Origin: Diaphorobacter ruginosibacter
Lineage (GTDB): Bacteria; Pseudomonadota; Gammaproteobacteria; Burkholderiales; Burkholderiaceae_C
Length of the DNA: 64,000 nt
Direction: 5' to 3'
NCBI RefSeq assembly: GCF_014395975.1
Contig: NZ_CP060714.1
Location: forward strand, 1,116,001 to 1,180,000
The translations under genes were made by a program, and so were the position numbers. Each line of letters opens with the position of its first letter. Positions within the stretch are counted from its first letter, which is position 1. Below are positions 16,826-25,124 of this stretch, in pieces. The notes beneath the pieces are model-generated. The model saw only the letters and a program-made list of their open reading frames with translations, was not told where the DNA came from and made no database searches.

Positions 16826-18511
16826 TCAGGCTCCATGCGCCGAGCGCACGGATTCACGGGGCGGCACCGGCTCCAGCATCTCGCGCGCATGCGCCAGAGT
16901 GGCCGCGGACAGCTTCTCTCCTCCCAGCATGCGGGCGATTTCCTGGACCCGTTCATCCCCATCCGCCGCGCGCACCGAACTGCTGGTGCTGCGCGCTGTC
17001 TTGTGCTTGGCCACCACCAGATGGTGATCCGCACATGCGGCCACCTGCGGCAGGTGGGTCACGGTGAGCACCTGGCGCGCCTTGCCAAGCTGCTGCATGA
17101 GGCGCCCGACCGTTTCCGCCACGGCACCGCCCACGCCCGAGTCCACCTCGTCGAAGATCAGCGTGGGCGCCTCACCCAGTTCACTGGTCGTGACCGAGAT
17201 CGCCAGCGAGATGCGCGAGAGCTCGCCGCCCGATGCCACCTTGCCGATGGGCTTGGGCGTCATGCCCGGATGGCTGCCGACCAGGAAGCTCACCAGATCC
17301 ATGCCGTGTGACCCCGGCTCGGCCGCGGGCTCCACAGACACCACGAACCTGCCGCCAGCCATGCCCAGATTCTGCATGGCCTGTGTGACAGCTCCCTCCA
17401 ACTGGGGCGCGGCCTTGGTTCGTTTCTGCGACAGCACGCGCGCAGCTTTTTCATAGGCGGCACGGCTCGCGGCTTCGGCCTTGGCCAATGCATCGAGATC
17501 GGCTGCCGAGTCGAGCGCATGCAGCTCCGACTTCCAGCCGTCGAGCAGCGCGGGCAGGTCTTCGGGCTGTCGCTTGTAGCGCCGTGCCAGAGAGATCCAT
17601 TGCGAGAGCCGCGTGTCCAGCTCCGCAAGCCGCTCCGGCTCCAGTTCGGTATGGCGCAGGAAACCCTGCAGCGATCGCAGCACGTCCTCGGCCTGTGCAA
17701 GGCTGTTGCTGAGCACCTCGTTCATCGAACGGAAGGCATCGTCCACATGCTCATAGCTTTGCAGCAGATCCTGCGCATGCGAAAGCCGCGAGATCGCCCC
17801 CGTGCCTTCCTCGTCTTCCAGTGCCAGGGCGGCCTCCTGGGCGTTGTCGAGCAGCGATTGCGCGTTGGAGAGCTTGGCGTGCTGCGCGTTGAGTTCGTCC
17901 CATTCGTCGGCGCGCGGCGAGAGCTTCTGCAGCTCTCCGATCTGCCATTGGAGTCGTTCGCGTTCCTGCTGCAGGGTGTCCTGCGCGGCGCGGGCATGCT
18001 CCAGTGCGCGCAGCTTTTCGCGCCATTCGCTCCACAGCGCTGCAAGCGGCTGTGCCTGCACGCCGGCATAGGCATCGAGCAGGCCGCGCACGCTGTCCTG
18101 GCGCGTGAGGCTCTGCCACGCATGCTGTCCGTGGATGTCGAGCAGGTGCTCGCCCAGGGCCCTCAACTGCGTGGCGGTGACCGGGCTTCCATTGATCCAC
18201 GCGCGGCTCTTGCCCTGGACATCGATGGTCCGGCGGATCAACAGCACTTCTTCCTGCTCGATGCCGGCCTCCTCGAACCAGGCCTGCATGTGGGCCGGTG
18301 GATCGAATTCGGCAGCCAGCTCGGTGCGCTCGGCGCCTTCGCGAATCACGCCGGTTTCCGCGCGCGCGCCCAGCAGCAACTGCAGCGCATCGATCAGGAT
18401 CGACTTGCCGGCACCGGTCTCTCCGGTGAGCGCCGTGAATCCGTGGTGCAGGTCCAGATCGAGGGTCTGCACGATCACGAAGTCACGCAAGGCAATGCGC
18501 TTGAGCGCCAT
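16826..18511 (-). CDS. recN: DNA repair protein RecN
   Basis: RecN is an SMC-like ATPase needed in double-strand break repair. From the ATG at 18511 the protein has 561 residues, the normal length; the open frame continues upstream across nadK and is ignored there. Walker A GETGAGKS lies near residues 29-36, a long coiled coil occupies the middle, and the signature SGGELSRISLA and Walker B LIFDEVDSG are in the C-terminal part. It starts one base after the nadK stop, so the two are almost certainly cotranscribed. Confidence 0.95.
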   Translation of the reverse strand: MALKRIALRDFVIVQTLDLDLHHGFTALTGETGAGKSILIDALQLLLGARAETGVIREGAERTELAAEFDPPAHMQAWFEEAGIEQEEVLLIRRTIDVQGKSRAWINGSPVTATQLRALGEHLLDIHGQHAWQSLTRQDSVRGLLDAYAGVQAQPLAALWSEWREKLRALEHARAAQDTLQQERERLQWQIGELQKLSPRADEWDELNAQHAKLSNAQSLLDNAQEAALALEDEEGTGAISRLSHAQDLLQSYEHVDDAFRSMNEVLSNSLAQAEDVLRSLQGFLRHTELEPERLAELDTRLSQWISLARRYKRQPEDLPALLDGWKSELHALDSAADLDALAKAEAASRAAYEKAARVLSQKRTKAAPQLEGAVTQAMQNLGMAGGRFVVSVEPAAEPGSHGMDLVSFLVGSHPGMTPKPIGKVASGGELSRISLAISVTTSELGEAPTLIFDEVDSGVGGAVAETVGRLMQQLGKARQVLTVTHLPQVAACADHHLVVAKHKTARSTSSSVRAADGDERVQEIARMLGGEKLSAATLAHAREMLEPVPPRESVRSAHGA

Positions 18512-18512
18512 G

Positions 18513-19409
18513 TCAGGAGCCTCCCTCGTTCCAGCGCAGCTTCTTGCGCAGCGTGGCGAAATAGCTCCAGCCGCGTGGATGCAGGAAGCGTACGGAGTTT
18601 TCGGCCAGTGTGACGAGAATGCGGTCGCCGTGCAGCAGGGTGGCCAGCGACTGCATGTCGAAGTTGGCGGAGACATCGCGCCCGCCCACGACCTCGATGG
18701 CGATCTCCACCGAATCCGGCAGCACGATCGGCCGGTTGGACAGGGTGTGCGGCGCGATCGGCACCATCACCCAGCCGCGCAGCGAGGGATGCAGCATCGG
18801 GCCTCCTGCGGACAGCGAATAGGCGGTGGATCCGGTCGGCGATGCGACGATCAGGCCGTCGGCCCGCTGGTTGGAGACGAACACCCCGCCCACTTCCACG
18901 CGCAGCTCCACCATGCCTGATGTCGATCCGCGATTGACCACCACATCGTTGAGTGCGAGCGCCTCGAAGACGCATTCGTTGCCGCGCATCACGCGCGCCT
19001 GCATCATCGGACGCAGGTCTTCCTCGAAATCACCGTGCAGGATAGGTGCAAGCGCGTCCTGGTAGTCCTCGAGTGCGATATCCGTGATGAATCCGAGCCG
19101 CCCGCCATTGATGCCGACCAGTGGCGTGTGATAGCGCGCCAACTGGCGGCCCGCGCCCAGCATCGTGCCGTCGCCTCCAACGACCAGTGCGAGATCGGCC
19201 TGTGCGCCGATCTCGTCGACCTCGGCCACCCGGTGGCCCGAGAGCCCCGTGTTGGCAAAGGTTTCGGCTTCAAGAAGCACCTCGCAGCCTTGCCCGACGA
19301 GGAACTGGCCGATACCCTCCAGCGCAAGCCGGGACTTCTCCGAGGCCTCCTCGGATGCCTGGCGCTGGTATTTGCCGATAAGGGCGACTTTGCGAAAGTT
19401 GATGGTCAT
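18513..19409 (-). CDS. nadK: NAD kinase
   Basis: The enzyme phosphorylates NAD to NADP using ATP. The 298-residue protein has the GGDGT motif at residues 78-82 and NGGRLGFITD at about 101-110, and the conserved substrate segment SPTGSTAYSLSAGGP. It is the first gene of a nadK-recN pair and is divergent from hrcA, the standard arrangement in Burkholderiales. Confidence 0.96.
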   Translation of the reverse strand: MTINFRKVALIGKYQRQASEEASEKSRLALEGIGQFLVGQGCEVLLEAETFANTGLSGHRVAEVDEIGAQADLALVVGGDGTMLGAGRQLARYHTPLVGINGGRLGFITDIALEDYQDALAPILHGDFEEDLRPMMQARVMRGNECVFEALALNDVVVNRGSTSGMVELRVEVGGVFVSNQRADGLIVASPTGSTAYSLSAGGPMLHPSLRGWVMVPIAPHTLSNRPIVLPDSVEIAIEVVGGRDVSANFDMQSLATLLHGDRILVTLAENSVRFLHPRGWSYFATLRKKLRWNEGGS

Positions 19410-19652
19410 TCGGAAATTACATCATTAAATGTGATGTGGTTTTTTGACTGTTTGCCTGTGGGGCCGGAAAGTCAGGCCACTACGGACGCCTGGCCGGAAC
19501 GGCCCACAGCGTCTGTTCTTCTTGATTGCTTGTATATCATGCCTGCATGCGCTTGCCGCGGGTCTGCATGCAGAGCCGGCACGGCATCCTGGGGTAAACC
19601 TGGCTGTCCGTGCACGCCATGCACGGCGGTGCCGCCACCTTAGAATGCCAAG

Positions 19653-20657
19653 ATGCTTGATGATCGTGCCAAGTTGCTGTTGAAAGCCCTCGTCGAACGC
19701 TATATCGCGGACGGCCAGCCTGTCGGATCCCGGACGCTGTCGCGTGCCTCGGGTCTGGAGCTTTCGCCGGCGACCATTCGCAACGTGATGGCCGACCTCG
19801 AGGAGCTCGGCCTGATCGCGAGTCCGCACACCTCGGCTGGCCGTATCCCCACGGCGCGCGGCTACCGGCTTTTCGTGGACACCATGCTCACGGTGCAGCG
19901 CGATCGGCTGCCTGAACTGCAGCTCATGCCCGAGCAGCCGCAGAAGGTGATCGCCAATGCGGCCAACCTGCTGTCCAACCTGTCGCAATTCGTCGGTGTG
20001 GTGATGGCTCCGCGCAGGCCCTCGGTGTTCAGGCACATCGAATTCATGCGGCTGTCCGAAAAGCGCCTGCTCGTGATCATCGTCTCACCCGATGGAGATG
20101 TGCAGAACCGCGTCATCTTCACGCAGAGCGACTATTCGTCCTCGCAACTGGTCGAGGCGGCCAACTACCTGAACTCGAACTTCTCGGGCCTCACGATGGA
20201 ACAGGTCCGCGAACGCCTGCAGTCCGAGGTCGAATCCCTGCGCGGAGAGATTGCCACCCTGATGCAGGCGGCGGTGAGCGTGGGGTCGGACGCTCTCTCC
20301 GAATCGACGGACAGCGTGGTCATATCCGGCGAGCGCAACCTGCTGTCGGTGAGTGATTTCTCCAGCGACATGGGCAATCTGCGCCGGGCATTCGACCTGT
20401 TCGAGCAGAAGACGCAAATCCTGCGCCTGCTCGACATCTCCAGCAAGGCCGAAGGCGTGCGCATCTTTATCGGCGGCGAAAGCCAGGTCGTACCCTTCGA
20501 GGAGCTCTCGGTCGTGAGCGCCCCCTATGAGGTCGACGGCCAGATCGTCGGTACCCTGGGCGTGATCGGCCCCACCCGCATGCCCTACGACCGGATGATC
20601 CAGATCGTCGATATCACGTCCAAATTGGTGACCAATGCCCTGAGCCACAGGAGTTAA
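19653..20657 (+). CDS. hrcA: Heat-inducible transcription repressor HrcA
   Basis: HrcA represses chaperone operons by binding CIRCE operators and depends on GroEL for activity. The 334-residue protein has the N-terminal winged helix (LVERYIADGQPVGSRTL, SPATIRNVMADLEELG, SAGRIPTARGYR) and the C-terminal HrcA domain with IFIGGES. The 243-base gap shared with nadK should hold both promoters. I searched that gap for TTAGCACTC-N9-GAGTGCTAA and saw no clear CIRCE element. Confidence 0.96.
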   Translation: MLDDRAKLLLKALVERYIADGQPVGSRTLSRASGLELSPATIRNVMADLEELGLIASPHTSAGRIPTARGYRLFVDTMLTVQRDRLPELQLMPEQPQKVIANAANLLSNLSQFVGVVMAPRRPSVFRHIEFMRLSEKRLLVIIVSPDGDVQNRVIFTQSDYSSSQLVEAANYLNSNFSGLTMEQVRERLQSEVESLRGEIATLMQAAVSVGSDALSESTDSVVISGERNLLSVSDFSSDMGNLRRAFDLFEQKTQILRLLDISSKAEGVRIFIGGESQVVPFEELSVVSAPYEVDGQIVGTLGVIGPTRMPYDRMIQIVDITSKLVTNALSHRS

Positions 20658-20714
20658 GCCATTACAATGGTCGTTTTGCCGGCTTGTGCAATGCAGGTCT
20701 TGGCGCAAAAATCC

Positions 20715-20793
<79 letters not shown>

Positions 20794-20841
20794 TATTCAT
20801 TCAGGGGCTCATGCTATTGATTAAATAGCGGAAACCCCTGA

Positions 20842-20862
20842 ATATTCCCACGGTGGGAATAT
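20842..20862. repeat. Palindrome ATATTCCCAC-G-GTGGGAATAT
   Basis: A perfect inverted repeat of ten-base arms around one G ends on the first base of the integrase stop codon. The half sequence AATATTCCCACGG recurs at 23151-23163, just inside the right att copy. It may be a recombinase or accessory-protein site, or a remnant of the phage arm sites. Confidence 0.85.
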
Positions 20863-21902
20863 CACCCCAATCCCTTGCGAACAGAAATCCGGGTCCGGTC
20901 ATACACCTTGGCCGTTGTGGAGCCGTCGGCATGGAGTTCTGGCAACGTCCCGTACTGGGCTTTGTGCTGTGTTGTGTAGTACGCCCTCAGGTCATGAAAC
21001 GTGAAGCGGCGGGACACGATGTTTTGCTCTATCGCTTCGCGCATGATCTTCTGCCAGTTTGAGGAGAACCCGCTGTCCGTATAAGGGTTGCCGTTCCGCG
21101 TCACAAACACGGTCAGGCATCCATCGGGCCGGGGAAGCGCTTTCAGACGTGCCACCAGGCCCTCCATTGCCGGAGTGATGTTGACGTTCTCAGTGCGCTT
21201 GCTTCCGCCATGTTGTTTGGCGCGCATGAGACGGATCACGCTTTTGCCGTCATCGATCTGCGGCAGGGTGAGGTGCAGGAACTCGATTCGCCGGCTGCCG
21301 GCCATGGCTGCAAACTCAGCCATGAGGGCAATGACCTCGCGCTGTTGGCCCTGCCGTTTCAGCCAGTGGATGAACGCGGCAAGTTCTTCAGGCTCTGGCG
21401 CCTCTGTCCGGGGACGCTCCAAGTTCCGTTTGACCTGCTTGCAGGGGTTGACGTCAATATTTCCCCGCTCCACGGCGACATTCATCAAGTTGGACAGGAG
21501 CGCAATCTCCCGATTGGCCCGAACTGGCGCATCAGCTCGTTCAACTCGCAGGTATCGGGCAATGTCAGCAGGTCGAATCAGGCGTGCCGAAACCTTCCCC
21601 ATTACCGCGAGCAACTTCTCGCTGTAGACCTTGTAGTCGTTTTTGGTGCGGTCGCCCAACCTGATCCATTGCGGCATCAGTTGGTATGCCCGCCAAAGCT
21701 CGTCTATCGTTCCTGTGTCCTGACCCGATCCGTTCATGTCGAGAACCTTCTGGATCGCGGCGCGCTTGTCCGTGCCCAGTGCAACAGGCTTGCCGGCGAT
21801 CGGGTGATAGCGGTACGACACGGTTTTTCCATCGCTCCAGGGGCGAGCCTCCATTCTTGGAAGCAAGCCGAACCCTGATGCTCGATCTCGCTTTCTTCCC
21901 AT
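20862..21902 (-). CDS. Phage-type tyrosine integrase
   Basis: This 346-residue site-specific recombinase is transcribed toward the tRNA attachment site, the usual orientation. Catalytic features are the first arginine in AGSRRIEFLHL, lysine in the AKQHGGSK region, FHDLRAYYTTQ with the HxxR pair, and the terminal tyrosine in AKVYDRT. The N-terminal part includes a core-binding helical domain (about residues 65-150). Part of its N-terminal coding sequence is repeated in diverged form at 26478-26603. Full length and intact motifs suggest that it could be active. Confidence 0.93.
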   Translation of the reverse strand: MGRKRDRASGFGLLPRMEARPWSDGKTVSYRYHPIAGKPVALGTDKRAAIQKVLDMNGSGQDTGTIDELWRAYQLMPQWIRLGDRTKNDYKVYSEKLLAVMGKVSARLIRPADIARYLRVERADAPVRANREIALLSNLMNVAVERGNIDVNPCKQVKRNLERPRTEAPEPEELAAFIHWLKRQGQQREVIALMAEFAAMAGSRRIEFLHLTLPQIDDGKSVIRLMRAKQHGGSKRTENVNITPAMEGLVARLKALPRPDGCLTVFVTRNGNPYTDSGFSSNWQKIMREAIEQNIVSRRFTFHDLRAYYTTQHKAQYGTLPELHADGSTTAKVYDRTRISVRKGLG

Positions 21903-21970
21903 TACTTGCTCCAGTTGAACCCTGCAGGGGCTCGGTAGTCACCAGCCTGGTTGAGACGTTCTTCGGCCAT
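21902..21970 (-). CDS. Very small ORF coupled to the integrase gene
   Basis: A 22-codon frame starting MAEERLNQAGDY ends with TAA that overlaps the integrase ATG (TAATG). The frame stays open upstream, so the true start could be a GTG twelve bases earlier. It may be translated and coupled to the integrase or be the tail of a deleted excisionase-like gene. No function is recognised. Confidence 0.35.
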   Translation of the reverse strand: MAEERLNQAGDYRAPAGFNWSK

Positions 21971-22152
21971 GCGACGGCCCACCAAGGGCAAGCCGTCTGT
22001 CCGACGAGGAGGCAGCCGAGATCGAGGAGGGCGTGATGGAGATGGAGGCTGAAGCCCTGGCTGTCATGAGTGACGAGCGCGAGAAGCGGGCGAAGAAGTC
22101 TTCGAGCCAGCGGTGACATTTGGTAGCATGGCCTTTTCATTCTGGAGGGGTT

Positions 22153-22614
22153 ATGCGCACAGGAAGGATGTTGGCTTTAGTTGCGGCGGCTGCGCTACTA
22201 ATGGCTTGCTCTAATCAAACTGCCAAAAACGCTGTTAAAGGGCTACTGAGTGATCCTGATAGCGCTCAGTTTTCGGGACTCGTTGCGGGTAAGGAAAAGG
22301 GCGATGTTTGTGGATATGTGAACGCTAAAAATCGCATGGGTGGATATGCTGGAAATGCCCCATTTTTCTACGAGCAAATTACCGACACTGTTGCGATTGT
22401 CAACGCGCCTGAAGATTCGGATTTCCGTGGGCTATGGCTCGACCTGCAGTCAGGCGGCACCAATAGGTACGTGAAGCTTGCCACGCAGTGCAATTTGGTG
22501 AAGCAATTGGAGAGCATTTGTGGAATAGCATTTTCACTTCCCAAGCATCAATTGTGTGAAGTCATTCATGATCCTTCAGAGCTACACAAGGCTCTAAAGA
22601 TAAAGTACGGATAA
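22153..22614 (+). CDS. Predicted lipoprotein carried in the prophage remnant
   Basis: This 153-residue protein starts at the ATG at 22153, preceded by TGGAGGGG. The signal peptide ends in a lipobox LLMAC near residue 18. The mature part contains CGYVNAKNRMGGYAG and four further cysteines that could pair. The gene is less GC-rich than the core genome. It lies between integrase and the tape-measure fragment and looks like a morphogenetic-region passenger or lysogenic conversion gene. No family is named with confidence. Confidence 0.7.
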   Translation: MRTGRMLALVAAAALLMACSNQTAKNAVKGLLSDPDSAQFSGLVAGKEKGDVCGYVNAKNRMGGYAGNAPFFYEQITDTVAIVNAPEDSDFRGLWLDLQSGGTNRYVKLATQCNLVKQLESICGIAFSLPKHQLCEVIHDPSELHKALKIKYG

Positions 22615-22645
22615 GCAACTGCCGCCTCTCAGCGGTTTCGATTTC

Positions 22646-22670
22646 AAGGCTCGCTTCGGCGGGCTTTTTT
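22646..22670 (+). terminator. Rho-independent terminator after the prophage lipoprotein gene
   Basis: The stem AAGGCTCGC / GCGGGCTTT with a TTCG loop is followed by a run of T residues, 31 bases after the lipoprotein stop. Confidence 0.8.
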
Positions 22671-22719
22671 CATGGGCTCACGCTTCACCGCATGGGCCTT
22701 TTGCATTTGAGGGGTCCAC

Positions 22720-23133
22720 ATGGCAGACGAAGAAAGAAAAGCCGAGTTGAAATTCGGCGTGGACGGCACCGAGGTGCAAGCCGGTCTTGACCAGATCAAT
22801 CGCGGTGTCAAGGACATGGCGCAGAGCGTTGCTCGCGCCGGCGAGACAGCCGCCAAGGGTATCTCGTCAATGGGCGACGGTGCCGACAAGGCGGCTCAGA
22901 AGGTGGCGGGCTCTCAGCGCAAAATCAGCGAAGGAATCAAGCGCACCAGCGATGACATGGAGGCCGGCGCACGCGCGGCACAGCGCTCCATGGAGCGACA
23001 GACCGCGGCCCTTGCGAGCGGCACCGCCAGCGTGGGAAAGTACAACGCAGCCTACTATCAAAGCCTTTCAGCGATCCGAGGATGGGGAGAGCCGAAAGCA
23101 TGGGAACTTGGGTCCGCAAGGCCGCACCATTGA
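22720..23133 (+). pseudogene. N-terminal fragment of a phage tail tape-measure protein
   Basis: The 137-codon frame starts after GAGGGG and encodes a helical, alanine-, glycine- and lysine-rich sequence (LKFGVDGTEVQAGLDQINRG, AGETAAKGISSMGDGADKAA) like the start of tail tape-measure proteins, which normally run to many hundreds of residues. The last thirty or so residues lose that character and the frame ends 68 bases before the right att copy. The rest of the gene has evidently been deleted. Confidence 0.65.
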
Positions 23134-23201
23134 AGCCTTGGAAAACATCGAATATTCCCACGGATAGGGTTGGAGGCCGCATAAACAAAGGATCTGGTGA
23201 T

Positions 23202-23249
23202 GGACTCATAATCCGTTGGTGCCCAGTTCGACTCTGGGAGGTCCTACCA
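23202..23249 (+). repeat. att site copy 2
   Basis: A second copy of the tRNA 3' segment, 47 of 48 bases identical to 20746-20793. No tRNA 5' half precedes it, so it is not a tRNA gene. It marks the right junction of the remnant, and the degraded second integrase tail lies just beyond it. Confidence 0.92.
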
Positions 23250-23274
23250 GATATTTCTCAATGAAATCAAGCCA

Positions 23275-23730
23275 TTAGGCCGCATGTTTGGGGGCTTCTT
23301 TTTTGCCAGAATGAGCCCTCTCTGACCAAAAAATGACCGCGTTTGCGTGGTGCGCCAGATGTTCCGGCGCAAGATGGGCGTACTTTTTTACCATCTCCAG
23401 GGTCTCCATCCTCCCAGTTCCTTGAGCACAAAAAAGCGGCGTTCCAGACTGGACATGCCAGCTTGCCCAGGTGTGACACAAGTCGTGGAACCGGAAGTCA
23501 GCAACTCCCGCCTTGGCATATGCGCGCTTGAGCATACGGTCATCAGATATTGAGCTAGCTTCTCGGGACGTTCCCCAAAACGCTGCGTCTATCCATTGAG
23601 ATGGATACTCGTCGCCTTCCTTTTGCCCATAGTTATAGGCGAGCGAGAGGTTCGCCACCTTCTTGCCGCTTGGAAGTGTCTTGACTTCTGCATCTCGCCC
23701 AAGGCGCATGAGTCCGTACATCTTTGCCAT
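23275..23730 (-). pseudogene. Chimera: phage SSB N-terminus fused to integrase C-terminus
   Basis: One 151-codon frame begins like a phage single-stranded-DNA-binding protein (MAKMYGLMRLGRDAEVKTLP ... QWIDAAFWG, about residues 1-53). From about residue 62 it becomes the catalytic C-terminus of a tyrosine integrase (FRFHDLCHTWASWHVQSGTP, MVKKYAHLAPEH). The fusion point lies near 23540-23560. In the integrase part the conserved arginine of HDLRHTW is cysteine (residue 85) and the following GGWETLEM segment is altered, so recombinase activity is not expected. An internal deletion of a second prophage explains the join. Confidence 0.8.
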
Positions 23731-23739
23731 GTTGATTCC

Positions 23740-24372
23740 TTATGCGGCCTGCTTGGCCAGTTCGTCATTTGCGGCCAGTGCGGCGCGCAGCTTGTTCTCA
23801 TAGTCCTTGACCAGTTCGGCGAAGGCCATCAGATCGGCCTCAAGTGCTTCAATGGCATCTTCGTCTCGGGTGATTCGATGAATTACCATGTGGCCAAGAT
23901 CGGGGCACCAGAGCACTAGGTCAACCCACTGGCGGCCAAGGAGCCATAGGTAGCCGAGGCACTGATCCATGTAGGCGTCGGCAACGGCAGTAAACAACGT
24001 GTCACTGCTGACCATGGTCTTGATTTCAAGTACGCCGTTATCGTCAATGAGACCATCCGGAAAGAGGCCAAAGAGATCGTATTCAGTTGTGTAGAAGCCA
24101 ACCTCATCCACCAGATACCCGGCGCGGCCTTCGTACATTGCCCGTGCAGAAGCCTCTTGTTCAGACCCGATCCGCATCGCTGCATTTTGGAACTTTGTTG
24201 GGGCAGTTTCACCAACGCGTTCGCGGGCAACATCACGCGCATAGTCCAGCGCTTTGCTACCCCATTGCATCGTGACGCCGTCCGCGATGGCCTTGGCGAC
24301 AGCCTCTGATGTGGGCGGCTTCTTGTAACCCGCAAACTTCGCTGCTTCACTCTCCGACTTCCCGGTGCGCAT
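23740..24372 (-). CDS. YqaJ/lambda-exonuclease-type phage recombination nuclease
   Basis: This protein of about 210 residues resembles phage alkaline exonucleases that process DNA ends for single-strand annealing. MRIGSEQEASARAMYE, then LFPDGLIDDNGVLEIKTM with the D...ExK metal site, and DQCLGYLWLLGRQWVDLVLW fit the YqaJ family. The N-terminal W-x-R-x-G-T-A-S segment of the family is not evident, so the protein may be shortened or divergent. It lies nine bases upstream of the SSB-like start, the usual pairing in phage recombination modules. The ATG at 24372 is chosen; a TTG at 24390 is also possible. Confidence 0.7.
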   Translation of the reverse strand: MRTGKSESEAAKFAGYKKPPTSEAVAKAIADGVTMQWGSKALDYARDVARERVGETAPTKFQNAAMRIGSEQEASARAMYEGRAGYLVDEVGFYTTEYDLFGLFPDGLIDDNGVLEIKTMVSSDTLFTAVADAYMDQCLGYLWLLGRQWVDLVLWCPDLGHMVIHRITRDEDAIEALEADLMAFAELVKDYENKLRAALAANDELAKQAA

Positions 24373-24589
24373 GGGGTGCCCTTGCTGCAAGGTCAGCGCG
24401 CCTTAACATTTGCGGGCCACAACGCCGGGCCTATACCCCGAAGTCAGATATCCATGATGCTCCTTGAAAAGCAAAAAGCGCCTCCTGTGAAGCGCCTTTT
24501 GTTTTGCCTATTCCATGTGGCAACATTGGGTCCAGGAGTGTCGCAATGGAACTTCTCGGTATTTTGAGAAAGAAGTCTCAGTTGAGAAG

Positions 24590-24674
24590 CTACGCCGGCG
24601 TGGCGTTGACGTTCACGATTGTGGCTTGCATCAAGGCCACAACCTTGTATGAATCGCCGTCGTCGGTGTGAGAT
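24590..24674 (-). pseudogene. 3' fragment of PaaI-type thioesterase gene, left of the IS
   Basis: On the minus strand this stretch reads HTDDGDSYKVVALMQATIVN and continues to a TAG at 24590. This matches the C-terminal strand of PaaI-like hotdog thioesterases. The N-terminal part is at 26024-26383, on the other side of the IS2-type element. Together they show a single gene split by insertion. Simple rejoining at the flanking AGAT leaves a TGA in frame, so the exact original junction is unresolved. Confidence 0.75.
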
Positions 24675-24702
24675 AGCCCCTTGAATCTCCGGACACGGTC
24701 CA
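24675..24702 (+). repeat. IS left inverted repeat
   Basis: The segment CTCCGGACACGGTCCA at the left end pairs with TTCCGGACACCGTCCA at the right end in inverted orientation, with one gap toward the tip. Confidence 0.75.
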
Positions 24703-24737
24703 TCGCTTATCTTCGAGATAGGCATAGGACTGTGCGT

Positions 24738-25124
24738 ATGACTAGGCATACAGAAACGATTGAGGTCATCACCCGAGACCAGCGCAGGCGGCGCTGGTCG
24801 GCTGCCGAGAAGGCCGCCTTGGTTCGCAAGACGTATGAACCGGGCATGAGCGTCTCGCTCGTGGCCCGCCAGGAGGGCGTGTCGGCGAGCTTGCTATTCA
24901 CTTGGCGGCGGCTGGAGCGCGAAGGCGCGCTGGTGGCTGTCGGTGCAGGCGAGGCCGTTGTGCCGGCATCGGAACTGGCAGCCGCCCGTGCCGAGATCGC
25001 CAAGCTGCAGCGCGTGTTGGGCAAGAAGACCTTGGAGAACGAGATACTCAAGGAAGCCGTGGAGATCGCTGCAGCAAAAAAATGGATTGCGCGCTCGCCC
25101 TTGTTGCCCGGGGACGACCAATGA
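24738..25124 (+). CDS. IS2-type transposase OrfA
   Basis: This is a 128-residue DNA-binding subunit starting at the ATG at 24738. A helix-turn-helix region (RRRRWSAAEKAALVRKTYEP, SLVARQEGVSASLLFTWRR) is followed by a leucine-zipper-like end (AKLQRVLGKKTLENEILKEA). In IS3-family elements OrfA regulates transposition, and its fusion with OrfB by -1 frameshifting forms the transposase. A run of seven A residues at 25076-25082 near its end is the likely shift site. The start of OrfB overlaps its stop as ATGA. Confidence 0.9.
   Translation: MTRHTETIEVITRDQRRRRWSAAEKAALVRKTYEPGMSVSLVARQEGVSASLLFTWRRLEREGALVAVGAGEAVVPASELAAARAEIAKLQRVLGKKTLENEILKEAVEIAAAKKWIARSPLLPGDDQ
25076..25082 (+). other. A7 slippery site, candidate -1 frameshift for OrfAB
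   Basis: Seven A residues lie 40 bases before the OrfA stop, in the region where the OrfB frame (-1 relative to OrfA) is open. IS3-family elements commonly use A-rich heptamers to make OrfAB. Confidence 0.7.

Noticed and set aside
19410..19652. Possible CIRCE operator upstream of hrcA
   Set aside because: I looked for the TTAGCACTC / GAGTGCTAA inverted repeat and found no convincing match.
23202..23249. Second tRNA gene
   Set aside because: Only the 3' half from the anticodon stem onward is present; it is an integration-derived repeat.
24470..24506. Terminator near AAAGCGCCTCCTGTGAAGCG
   Set aside because: The similar arms are mainly a direct repeat (AAGCGCCT twice), and the inverted pairing is interrupted, so it is not a reliable hairpin.
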